Source of the DNA: CAZPEV01 sp964585635
GTDB taxonomy: Bacteria; Zixibacteria; MSB-5A5; GN15; JAAZOE01
Assembly (NCBI GenBank): GCA_964585635.1
Contig: CAZPEV010000153.1
Location: 1-7,894, forward strand
Direction: 5' to 3'
Length of the DNA stretch: 7,894 nt
Under the pieces are notes generated by a model. The model searched no databases. It was not told the DNA's origin and was given only the letters and a program-made list of their open reading frames with translations. Made by a program: the position numbers and the translations under genes. The number at the start of each line of letters is the position of its first letter. The stretch's first letter is position 1. Positions 1 to 5,898 of the stretch are shown here, one piece after another.

Positions 1-544
1 GACGGTTGCCATTATAATGGCCATCATAGGTTTGCTGGGTAGGGAAGTCTGTAGAATATCTACTCCCCCTCACATATTCGCACCCGGCCGTGTCCACCGC
101 GATGCCATAGCCATCATCTCCATCACCCCCTCCAAGATAGGTGCTATACACCAGCGCGCCACCTGAAACTGACAGCTTGGCGACAAAGGCGTCACGGTTG
201 CCATTATAATCGCCATCATAGGAATTCTGAATAGGGAAATCGGTAGAAGTCGTATACCCCGTCAGATATGCGCAACCAGCATTGTCAACCGCGATACTTT
301 GGCCAACATCGTCATCATTACCCCCAAGGTACGTGCTGTAGGCCAGGGCACTTCCGGAAGCCGACAACTTAGTGACAAAGATGTCATGGCCATACAGCCC
401 GCCGCCATTGTAACTGCCATCATACGGATTCTGGGTAGGAAAATCGGATGAATTTGTAAACCCCGTTAAGTAAGCACACCCAGCGCTATCGACCGCTATA
501 CTATAACCCCTTTCACTGATGCCACCTCCTAAGTAGGTACTATA
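1..544 (-). repeat. SBBP blade-coding tandem repeats
   Basis: Three successive blade units start at 544, 340 and 148 (read leftward). They encode 68, 64 and at least 49 residues. The similarity is visible in the DNA: the sequence beginning acggttgccattataat at position 2 recurs at 194, an offset of 192 bases or 64 codons. The first unit carries a four-residue insertion (GGGLYGHDIF against GNRDAF). The third unit is cut by the window edge. Such repeats may collapse in short-read assemblies, so the total blade number is uncertain. Confidence 0.85.
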
Positions 545-1339
545 CGCCAATGCCGGGTCAATGACGACAGCCAATTCAGGGTCGTACTCATCGCTTAATC
601 TGATACTGAACATGTCGCCCGATTCAAGCCGGTAGGCGCCTTTCAACAACCGCCGTTCGCCGTTCTCCATTTGGTAAACCATCGGGGCAAGTTCGGTAAC
701 CGTTCCCCACTCAGTCCCTACCACGAGGTCACCGGCGTCGTTCACGGCCAGCGATTTGGCCCCATCGTATTTCACACATATCTGGTTCGGGTCCGCTCCG
801 GGGGAAACGACAAAATCATACTCCATCTTACGGCCATCGCCGTAGTATTTCAAATCAATCCCAGCATAGATGTTTTCGAATACAATCGCCTGATAATTGG
901 GAACATCCGTGCGCCATTTGGTCGAATCATTGCCGAAGAAGTAGTTGCATTTGTATTCCATCAATCCCTCGCCGTGCATCTGTGGATTCGGATTGGCGCC
1001 GACAAAGGTGGCCTTGATCAGCATGGTCTCGAGGCTGTCATCGCGCTGGTGAATCGGATCGTTCGGGCCGGGAAACCCGGCCCCTACATAAATCTCTTCC
1101 GATTTCAGAACCCGCCGGGTGAATTGATAATAGACGCCGCCGTCGGTGAACCACATTGTGGCGCCGCCGGCATTGGCGCGAAAGAGTATGCTATCCGCCC
1201 ATTGGCCGTTGTTTTGGGTGAAGCTCAACGGCATCATATTCATTTTCTGCATGGCTAGGTGGTTCTGGTCAGCGGCAAAGGCCGGCGCCAAAATGCCAAG
1301 CAGTATTACTGCGCTTGCGAAAAGAGGCGACTTGTTCAT
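1..1339 (-). CDS. Secreted SBBP-repeat beta-propeller protein with DUF7948-like N-terminal domain (3' end outside window)
   Basis: The frame is open for 446 codons from ATG 1339-1337 to the left edge without a stop, so the C-terminus is missing. Residues 1-22 form a signal peptide (MNKSP, hydrophobic core, APAFA-AD cleavage site), so the protein is exported. Residues about 37-262 resemble the DUF7948 domain that precedes SBBP propellers (SFTQNNGQW, WFTDGGVYYQF, YAGIDLKYYG, MEYDFVV, IDPALAYSTYLGG). From residue 266 come blades of the SBBP type, each with YSTYLGG, a D/G-rich turn, IAVD-AGCAYLTG, DFP-Q and DAFV-KLS: 266-333, 334-397, and 398 to the edge. Such proteins are large surface or secreted proteins in the FCB group and deltaproteobacteria; the molecular role is generally unknown. 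The start has a GGGGTG Shine-Dalgarno-like site 5 nt upstream. The gene is visibly more A/T-rich than the operon. The sorting signal, if any, would lie beyond the window. Confidence 0.88.
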   Translation of the reverse strand, partial: MNKSPLFASAVILLGILAPAFAADQNHLAMQKMNMMPLSFTQNNGQWADSILFRANAGGATMWFTDGGVYYQFTRRVLKSEEIYVGAGFPGPNDPIHQRDDSLETMLIKATFVGANPNPQMHGEGLMEYKCNYFFGNDSTKWRTDVPNYQAIVFENIYAGIDLKYYGDGRKMEYDFVVSPGADPNQICVKYDGAKSLAVNDAGDLVVGTEWGTVTELAPMVYQMENGERRLLKGAYRLESGDMFSIRLSDEYDPELAVVIDPALAYSTYLGGGISERGYSIAVDSAGCAYLTGFTNSSDFPTQNPYDGSYNGGGLYGHDIFVTKLSASGSALAYSTYLGGNDDDVGQSIAVDNAGCAYLTGYTTSTDFPIQNSYDGDYNGNRDAFVAKLSVSGGALVYSTYLGGGDGDDGYGIAVDTAGCEYVRGSRYSTDFPTQQTYDGHYNGNR

Positions 1340-1505
1340 GATAGCACCCCACATTCAGCGAAGACTCGGAATGATCCGGCACTATGCCGGTCGATCTGCT
1401 CGAGTCCCTGAAACTCAACCGCTTAAAGATACTCCCAGCGATACATTGCGTAGAGATGTAAAATTGAATTACAGAGCATTCTTCGAATATGTCTTGACTG
1501 CTGAC

Positions 1506-1533
1506 AAGATAATAGAACATAACAATATGTCAA
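1506..1533 (-). promoter_or_regulatory. Candidate sigma70-type promoter for the SBBP gene
   Basis: On the minus strand a perfect TTGACA (plus 1528-1533) is followed after 16 bases by TATCTT (plus 1506-1511), which matches TATAAT at four of six positions. It sits in an A/T-rich stretch between the end of the OmpA gene and the SBBP start. It would give an untranslated leader of roughly 160 bases. The -35 is convincing and the -10 is mediocre. No promoter assay or consensus for this organism is available. Confidence 0.35.
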
Positions 1534-1542
1534 GGCGATAAT

Positions 1543-1569
1543 CCCCCAATACCGGCTGATGATCGGGGG
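1543..1569 (-). terminator. Inverted repeat downstream of the OmpA gene, possible terminator
   Basis: The RNA read on the minus strand can form CCCCCGAU/AUUGGGGG, an 8-bp stem with one G-U pair and an 11-nt loop, 14 bases after the OmpA stop codon. The tail that follows (AUUAUCGCC) is not a proper U tract, so intrinsic termination is doubtful. The hairpin may protect the mRNA 3' end instead. It also separates the OmpA transcript from the candidate SBBP promoter just downstream. Confidence 0.4.
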
Positions 1570-1583
1570 ACGCAATAAGACGA

Positions 1584-3011
1584 CTAAGGGCGGGAAAAGA
1601 TCAGTTCGATGCGGCGGTTCTTGGCGCGCCCCTCGGCGGTGTCGTTGGAGGCGAGGAAATTGGTCTCACCCTTGCCCAGCGCCCGCATCCGCCCGCGAGC
1701 GATCCCCTGTGACTCAAACCAGTCGCGCATGCGGTTGGCCCGCTTCTGCGACAAGGCCTCGTTGGCCTCCGCCGGGCCGACGTTGTCGGTGAACCCGATG
1801 ATGTCAAAGGTCACTTCCGGCAGAGCCAGCAGCTTCTTGACCATCGGCTCCAGCTTCTGCCTGGTCTTCTCATCGATTTCAAACGATCCCGGCTGGTAAT
1901 TGACATATATCCGCATGGTGTCGCGCAAGAAGGAGACATCAAGACATCCCCGTGTGTCAACCTCGACCCCGGGCGGAGTGCCGGGGCAATCGTCCAAGCC
2001 GTCGTACACGCCGTCACCGTCGGAATCGATCGGACACCCCAACGAATCGACCACTGCTCCGACCGGGCCTCCGGGGCAGCGATCACGATAATCCGGGATG
2101 CCGTCAAAATCGGAATCGATGGGGCATCCGAAGACGTCGACCGTCCCGGCCGCTTCCGGCGGCGTACCGGGGCAATCGTCGCGATTATCGGGGACGCCGT
2201 CCCGGTCGCTGTCGCCGGAGACGATACTGACCGGCGGAGGAGAGGGCTTTGCCACGGGCGGCGCTTTCTGCTCCGGCGGAGGCAGCGGCGGGGATGGTTT
2301 CGGCGTCTCTTCTTCGGCTTGCTCGGTCACCCAGTCGAACACCGTGACTTCTTTCTCTCTGGCGGCGCCGAACATATACGAAAGCGTAAAACCGGCTCGC
2401 ATGAGCAATCGCCCGCGATGGCTGTCGGTGGAATCGCTGAACGAGGTGCCGACGCCGGTCAGGTAATCGGCCGCCGTCTTCAGATGCAGGTCCAACCGAT
2501 GCGACAGCCGGAAGTCGAGGCCGAGCGAACCGGACAGATACATTTCGGCCGCGCTGAAGTCGATCCGGTCATGCTTGTCGCCGATGGTTTGGATAACGGT
2601 GTCACCGCGAGGATCGGTTACCTGCCAGATGAGGTATCCCAGCCCGATACCGGCAGTCGGGGAGAACGTCCCCTGCTCGCGGACGCGGTAGTCAAGGTCA
2701 ATCCCGATCCGGGCCGATTTGAACAGCCGGGCGGCGTTTTTCTTCCCGGAAAAGAAGGTGAAGGGATTGGCGGCGACACTGTCGGTGTAGTTTTTCTGGG
2801 AAATGACCGTCAGGGAAAAGGCATAACGGCCGGTTGTGCCGAGCGACATCCCCCAGGCGTTGTTGAAGCTGTAATATGGCTTACCGGTCGTTCCGAGGTT
2901 TCCGACGCCGTAATTGAATCCCAGGCGATACTTGGGAATGGCATTTTGCCCCACCAGCAGCGTGCTCGATAACAGAAGCACGGCCACCGCATACACGATC
3001 ATCCGCCGCAT
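1584..3011 (-). CDS. OmpA-family outer-membrane protein: beta-barrel, TSP3 repeats, peptidoglycan-binding domain
   Basis: A protein of 475 residues from ATG 3011. Residues 1-21 are a signal peptide (MRRM, then a run of A/V/L). About 25-215 looks like a barrel: alternating aromatic/hydrophobic strands and repeated Gly-rich turns (LGFNYGVGNLG, GIGLGYLIW, LSGSLGLDFRLS, AGFTLSYMFG). A Pro-rich linker (about 236-262) follows, then three thrombospondin type 3 calcium-binding units starting near 267, 299 and 329 (DSDRDGVPDNRDDCPGTP and relatives). Residues about 368-475 are the OmpA C-terminal domain, with the GFTDNVG...N..LSQKRA core and the terminal KNRRIEL motif that contacts diaminopimelate in the family. 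It anchors the outer membrane to peptidoglycan. Start choice: TTG 3014, ATG 3011 and ATG 3002 are all possible and none has a good ribosome site; ATG 3011 keeps the basic N-region of the signal peptide. It lies 58 bases after glk. The visible sequence gives no substrate or metabolic link. Confidence 0.9.
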   Translation of the reverse strand: MRRMIVYAVAVLLLSSTLLVGQNAIPKYRLGFNYGVGNLGTTGKPYYSFNNAWGMSLGTTGRYAFSLTVISQKNYTDSVAANPFTFFSGKKNAARLFKSARIGIDLDYRVREQGTFSPTAGIGLGYLIWQVTDPRGDTVIQTIGDKHDRIDFSAAEMYLSGSLGLDFRLSHRLDLHLKTAADYLTGVGTSFSDSTDSHRGRLLMRAGFTLSYMFGAAREKEVTVFDWVTEQAEEETPKPSPPLPPPEQKAPPVAKPSPPPVSIVSGDSDRDGVPDNRDDCPGTPPEAAGTVDVFGCPIDSDFDGIPDYRDRCPGGPVGAVVDSLGCPIDSDGDGVYDGLDDCPGTPPGVEVDTRGCLDVSFLRDTMRIYVNYQPGSFEIDEKTRQKLEPMVKKLLALPEVTFDIIGFTDNVGPAEANEALSQKRANRMRDWFESQGIARGRMRALGKGETNFLASNDTAEGRAKNRRIELIFSRP

Positions 3012-3042
3012 CAATTCATTTTGCAGCAGAGCGTTGGGGAAA

Positions 3043-3057
3043 GCAATTAAAAATTGC
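3043..3057 (-). terminator. Short hairpin between glk and the OmpA gene, weak terminator candidate
   Basis: The minus-strand RNA contains GCAAUU-UUU-AAUUGC, a perfect 6-bp stem with a 3-nt loop, 12 bases after the glk stop. It is followed by UUUCCCC. The stem is A/U-rich and the U run is only three bases, so any termination would be partial. The OmpA gene may therefore be read through from the operon. I see no convincing separate promoter in the 58-base gap. Confidence 0.25.
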
Positions 3058-3069
3058 CGGAGTGGCGGT

Positions 3070-4047
3070 TTATCGGGCGGTCAGGATGTGGCGGGCCGCG
3101 CCATAAAGAGGGAGGTGGGAGTCGGTGACGACCTTGACCGGCATCCCGCGCAAGAGTGCTTCGTGGGGGCCTTTATCGGAGAACCGGGCGGCGAAGCGCT
3201 CCTTGTCGAGAAGGGGAATCAGTCGCGGTGCTATCCCGCCGCCGATAAATATCCCTCCGCGCGCCAGAATCCTCAGGGCCATATTTCCCGCCTCGGCCGC
3301 CAGAATGTCCCAGAATAACTGCACCGCCTGAACGGCAGAGGGGAACCGCTCGTCCAGGGCCAATGATGTGACGGCCAGGCCGGGATCATCGTTTAGCAGC
3401 GTGGCCACGCGACCGTCCGGCGCCATTCCATTCTCGGCGGCCAGGAAGTGAAAGATTCTCCCCAGGCCCCGACCGCAAAGAAAATCCTCCACCGCTACTC
3501 GTGGCCGGCTTCTCCTCGTGAATTCCCAGAGGCGCCGGGTCGTTCCATCAAAGGGCGCAAAATCGGCATGCCCTCCCTCGCCGGCCAGCGGTTGGTATCT
3601 TCCGGACAGGCAGGGGATGATCGCCTCGCCCAGCCCGGTGCCGGGAGATATCAGCGCCCGATTGCCGCCGACCGCCGGGGAAGCGGCGATGATTGTTTCA
3701 CAGGCGGCTTCCGGCAGGCCGTCGAGGCCGTATCCGGCAGCGACCAGGTCGTTAAGCACGACGGCTTCGGTCAATCGAAAGCGGGTCATCACCTCCCGGC
3801 CGTCAACGGTCCAGGGAAGATAGGTCACCCGGCAGCGGTTGTTCTCCACGATGCCGGCGACACCGAGGCAGAGGCGCGGCGCTGAGGTGACAGAAACGTC
3901 GGCCAGATACGTCTCGAGGATGGCCTCGAACGACGGGTATTGACCCGATTGGTAACGTCGAATTGACGCCGCTTCGATTCGACCGGAATCTTCCTGGGTC
4001 GCGGCCACCACAGTCTTGGTGGCGCCGATATCGGCGACGATTACCAC
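3070..4047 (-). CDS. glk: Glucokinase (Glk family, group A)
   Basis: Phosphorylates cytoplasmic glucose with ATP to glucose-6-phosphate, the substrate of Zwf encoded upstream in the operon. With the GTG start at 4047 the protein is 325 residues, close to the roughly 320 of E. coli Glk. Visible motifs in order: phosphate-1 loop ADIGATKT near the N-terminus, LND with the catalytic Asp (VVLNDLVAAGYGL), phosphate-2 loop SPGTGLGEAII, the LAGEGGHADFAP sugar-binding signature, FLCGRGLGRIF, and GGGIAPRLIPLL near the C-terminus. The zinc-site cysteines of ROK glucokinases are not seen. The open frame extends upstream to 4113, but those 22 residues are Arg/Pro-rich, lie inside the pgl coding region and have no family counterpart. 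The GTG overlaps the pgl end (TGGTAA) and has GAGGT six bases upstream, so translational coupling is likely. Confidence 0.93.
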   Translation of the reverse strand: MVIVADIGATKTVVAATQEDSGRIEAASIRRYQSGQYPSFEAILETYLADVSVTSAPRLCLGVAGIVENNRCRVTYLPWTVDGREVMTRFRLTEAVVLNDLVAAGYGLDGLPEAACETIIAASPAVGGNRALISPGTGLGEAIIPCLSGRYQPLAGEGGHADFAPFDGTTRRLWEFTRRSRPRVAVEDFLCGRGLGRIFHFLAAENGMAPDGRVATLLNDDPGLAVTSLALDERFPSAVQAVQLFWDILAAEAGNMALRILARGGIFIGGGIAPRLIPLLDKERFAARFSDKGPHEALLRGMPVKVVTDSHLPLYGAARHILTAR

Positions 4048-4946
4048 TGGGAGACCTCGATCGGCAGGGTCATGCCGGTCAGGCGGGAAACGGCGGCGCG
4101 ATCGACCAGCCATAAAATGGAGCCGCTCTCGGGATTGACGCGGGCGGCCGGAAGGGTCTGGCGATGTTCGGGAAAGAATATTTTCTGCAGGGCCTCGGCC
4201 TTATTTTCACCGCAAGCGATGAAGAAAATATGGGCGGCGCTGTTGATCAGCGACAGGGTGAAGGTGATCCGATGCTGGTCCCGTTTGGCGACAAAGACCG
4301 GAATAACCAGACGGTCGGGATTGAGGCGGAGGCTGTTGAATTCGGGGAAGAGGGAGGCGGTGTGACCGTCCTCGCCCACTCCCAGAAAGATCAAATCGAA
4401 TCGGGGGCGGTTGTTTCGCCCGCGCGGCAGGTGGCGGGAAACCAGATCGGTGTAGTGGCGGCAGATATCCCGATATGGCCGTCGTTCCCCCTCGATGCGG
4501 AAGACGTTGTCCGGCTTGATTCCCAGCGGCTGAAAGAGGTGATCATTGGCCAGTTTATAATTCGAATCCCGATGGTCCGGCCCGACCGGCCGCTCATCGC
4601 CAAAAAAGAAGAAAACATTTTCCCAGTCGACGGCGCGGGCATAGGGCGATTCCACCATCGCTTTGTACACGGCCTTGGGGGTTGTGCCCCCTGCCAGGGC
4701 GACAAAGAAGCGATGGGCTATTGCCAGGCGACGAAGGGCCAGGCTGTAAAACAGCCGCGCCGCCACGGCGGCGAGCTTGGGAGGATCGGGAACCACGATC
4801 ATGGCGCGCGAGCCGGTGATGCCCCGCTGCAAGTTGTGCAGCGAAACGGCGGCGCGGTAGGAAGCTCCGTAAGATGACCGCGTGCGATCCTTGCCGCTCT
4901 GTTCGACGACAAAGGTGCGGACGTCAAACAGTTTTTTCGGCTCCAT
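4041..4946 (-). CDS. pgl: 6-phosphogluconolactonase (Pgl/DevB type), in frame with an OpcA C-terminal segment
   Basis: Hydrolyses 6-phosphogluconolactone from Zwf to 6-phosphogluconate for Gnd. The catalytic domain starts around ATG 4802 (MIVVPDPPKLAAVAARLF) and is about 253 residues, a full family length. Motifs from that Met: LAGGTTPK at about 37-43, FFFGDERPVGPDHRDSNY from about 65, FLGVGEDGHTASLFP with the active-site His at about 139-153, and HRITFTLSLINSA-HIFFIACG at about 177-197. The start is uncertain. The frame is open from the opcA TGA, with ATGs at 5033, 4946 and 4802. ATG 4946 is chosen because GGGAG lies six bases upstream; 5033 and 4802 have no ribosome site. That gives 301 residues, the first about 45 from an OpcA-like C-terminal domain. 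If the TGA is read through or is an error, Pgl is instead the C-terminal half of an OpcA-Pgl fusion. The stop TAA overlaps the glk start region. Confidence 0.9.
   Translation of the reverse strand: MEPKKLFDVRTFVVEQSGKDRTRSSYGASYRAAVSLHNLQRGITGSRAMIVVPDPPKLAAVAARLFYSLALRRLAIAHRFFVALAGGTTPKAVYKAMVESPYARAVDWENVFFFFGDERPVGPDHRDSNYKLANDHLFQPLGIKPDNVFRIEGERRPYRDICRHYTDLVSRHLPRGRNNRPRFDLIFLGVGEDGHTASLFPEFNSLRLNPDRLVIPVFVAKRDQHRITFTLSLINSAAHIFFIACGENKAEALQKIFFPEHRQTLPAARVNPESGSILWLVDRAAVSRLTGMTLPIEVSQW
4054..4058 (-). promoter_or_regulatory. Ribosome-binding site that fixes the glk GTG start
   Basis: GAGGT on the minus strand, six bases before GTG 4047-4045, inside the last codons of pgl. No comparable site precedes the alternative ATG at 4113. 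This supports the short, GTG-initiated glucokinase. Confidence 0.6.
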
Positions 4947-4952
4947 GACAGT

Positions 4953-4957
4953 CTCCC
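4953..4957 (-). promoter_or_regulatory. Internal ribosome-binding site inside the OpcA-C region, candidate Pgl start
   Basis: GGGAG on the minus strand, six bases upstream of ATG 4946-4944 (Met-Glu-Pro-Lys). It is the best-placed ribosome site between the opcA TGA and the Pgl domain. The ATG falls within the sequence that aligns with the OpcA C-terminal domain, so it could equally be chance within coding sequence. Confidence 0.35.
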
Positions 4958-5130
4958 GACCGCCACGCAGCACCGTCACCCGGGAACCGTCCAGCGAAAA
5001 TTGGAGCGCCTTTCGCGTGCCCTGGAAGTGCATGCTGACGGTTATCGAATCGGGAGGTTTGTCCTTGTGGCCGTGCCATTCGATCGCGAGGCGGAGGCCG
5101 GACGGGCTGGCGGCGGAGATTCGTAGGACG

Positions 5131-5150
5131 CCGGTGGTATCGACCTCCAG
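5131..5150 (-). other. Hairpin abutting the opcA TGA
   Basis: The 20 bases directly 3' of the TGA can fold as CUGG-A-GGU-CGAU-ACC-A-CCGG. That is seven pairs (one a G-U) with an A-A mismatch and a CGAU tetraloop. Structures next to a stop codon can affect termination. This one is too short and too close to be a canonical bacterial SECIS element. It may also be an accident of G/C-rich coding sequence. Confidence 0.3.
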
Positions 5151-5897
5151 TCACAGCGACGATACCAGCCATCCGGCCAAAAGCTGCATCTCGGCCGTGA
5201 TATGCTCATGAGGCGCGCCATAGTTCAAGACGATGCCATCCAGGTGATCCAGCAATGCCAGCCGCCGTGGGTCATCGAAGAAGGCGCGGATGGCCTCCCG
5301 CAACGGATCAATCGTCACCCACTGCAGGCTGTAAACCTGCCGGTTCTTGAACTGTCCGGGAGGAGGCAGCAGCAGGCTGGTGTCGTGTCGGCAATCGACA
5401 AAGACGAAGTCGGACAGGCCGTAAAACTGCGGCCGCAGGTCGATCTCCCGTTTAAGGCCATACAGATCGATCAGGACAATTGGGATTTCGCCGCCGGTCA
5501 TTAGGGATCGCACCAGCCCGGCCAGCTTGGTCATGTCATCGGGGCCGGCTTCAATCGTGACCTGCTCCCAGCAGAGACGGTCGCGCATGCCGTCCATCAA
5601 ATTGCAGGAGGCCGACACCAGCGCATGGGCCGGCGACGAGGCACCGTCGGCGATCGTAATGGCGATCACTCGAGAAGGCCGACGGGCGGCATAATAGCTG
5701 ATGATCGCAGCGGCCTCCTCCCGCCCGGCGTCGTCGGCGATAATGATCAGGTTGGAGAGCGTAATCTTGAGATTTCTTGTTTCCTCGTGGCTGTCTTCAT
5801 ATGATTCCCGCCAGATGCGGGCCAGTTCCCGTTCGATTACGGCGGCGTCCAGCGGGAGTCGGGAGGCAACCTCGATCGGTGAGTCGGTCGGGGCCAT
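5151..5897 (-). CDS. opcA: Glucose-6-phosphate dehydrogenase assembly protein OpcA, N-terminal domain, cut short by TGA
   Basis: OpcA is a partner of Zwf that promotes its assembly and redox activation in cyanobacteria; the role in other phyla is inferred. This reading gives 248 residues from ATG 5897, one base after the zwf TAA and ten bases after GGAGG. Upstream codons to 5975 lie inside zwf and are rejected. The N-terminal OpcA domain is seen as RNLKITLSNLIIIADD (about 41-56), RRPSRVIAITIADG (72-85), the mid-domain EIPIVLIDLYG (137-147), VYSLQWVTIDPLREAIRAFFD (188-208), and LAGWLVSSL at the very end, which matches LAGWLASR in M. tuberculosis OpcA (from memory). Family members continue for another 60 to 150 residues; here TGA 5153-5151 intervenes and the rest follows in frame. 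The product is either a truncated OpcA or the N-terminal half of an OpcA-Pgl fusion. Confidence 0.85.
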   Translation of the reverse strand: MAPTDSPIEVASRLPLDAAVIERELARIWRESYEDSHEETRNLKITLSNLIIIADDAGREEAAAIISYYAARRPSRVIAITIADGASSPAHALVSASCNLMDGMRDRLCWEQVTIEAGPDDMTKLAGLVRSLMTGGEIPIVLIDLYGLKREIDLRPQFYGLSDFVFVDCRHDTSLLLPPPGQFKNRQVYSLQWVTIDPLREAIRAFFDDPRRLALLDHLDGIVLNYGAPHEHITAEMQLLAGWLVSSL

Positions 5898-5898
5898 G

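Larger units (their letters stand above)
4827..5150 (-). pseudogene. opcA: Displaced OpcA C-terminal domain, in frame between the opcA TGA and Pgl
   Basis: The 108 codons immediately after the opcA TGA, in the same frame, read as the C-terminal OpcA domain and not as spacer. LRLAIEWHG and SITVSMHFQG look like its beta strands. GSRVTVLRGGRETVMEPKK corresponds to the strand pair that ends in a basic segment in actinobacterial OpcA. SGKDRTRSSYGASYRAAVSL occupies the place of the terminal LDPDEIYFAAL-type helix of the M. tuberculosis protein (compared from memory). No further stop or frameshift is seen up to the Pgl domain. No ribosome site and start codon are suitably placed just after the TGA. 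The segment is therefore lost if the TGA stops all ribosomes, unless translation restarts internally. Marked as a gene fragment because its expression is unclear. Confidence 0.65.
4041..5897 (-). other. Composite opcA-pgl reading frame with one internal TGA
   Basis: From ATG 5897 to TAA 4041 there is one continuous frame of 619 codons whose only internal stop is the TGA at 5151-5153. In order it encodes the OpcA N-domain, the OpcA C-domain and a complete 6-phosphogluconolactonase. The absence of a stop between the OpcA C-domain and Pgl, and of a ribosome site before the Pgl domain itself, suggests a fused protein of about 618 residues. Such a protein would join the Zwf partner to the enzyme that removes the Zwf product. 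Whether the fusion is made depends on the TGA being an error, a recent mutation or read through. Confidence 0.5.

Noticed and set aside
1..544. Possible CRISPR-like or intergenic tandem repeat
   Set aside because: The repeats have a period of 192-204 bases, are a multiple of three, and encode SBBP blades in an open frame.
671..1258. Plus-strand open frame of 195 codons opposite the SBBP gene
   Set aside because: It is antisense to the DUF7948-like domain, which reads continuously with a signal peptide and blades on the minus strand.
1269..1520. Minus-strand frame of 83 codons upstream of and overlapping the SBBP start
   Set aside because: It is out of frame with the signal peptide and propeller protein, has no recognisable domain, and covers the probable leader.
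2319..2972. Plus-strand open frame of 217 codons opposite the OmpA gene
   Set aside because: It is antisense to the barrel and linker coding region, with no recognisable domain.
3011..3019. Two-codon leader frame ATG-AAT-TGA overlapping the OmpA ATG (TGATG)
   Set aside because: It has no ribosome site of its own and is short enough to be chance. It could matter only if conserved in relatives.
4048..4113. Upstream extension of glk to ATG 4113
   Set aside because: The 22 extra residues lie in the pgl coding region, match nothing in glucokinases, and the GTG at 4047 has a good ribosome site.
4164..4877. Plus-strand open frame of 237 codons opposite pgl
   Set aside because: It is antisense to the conserved Pgl domain and has no supporting motif.
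5151..5153. TGA read as Gly, Trp or selenocysteine by an altered code
   Set aside because: gnd ends at the normal family C-terminus on a TGA, so TGA is a stop in this genome. No other internal TGA is seen, no canonical SECIS follows, and OpcA is not a known selenoprotein. Read-through of this one codon remains possible.
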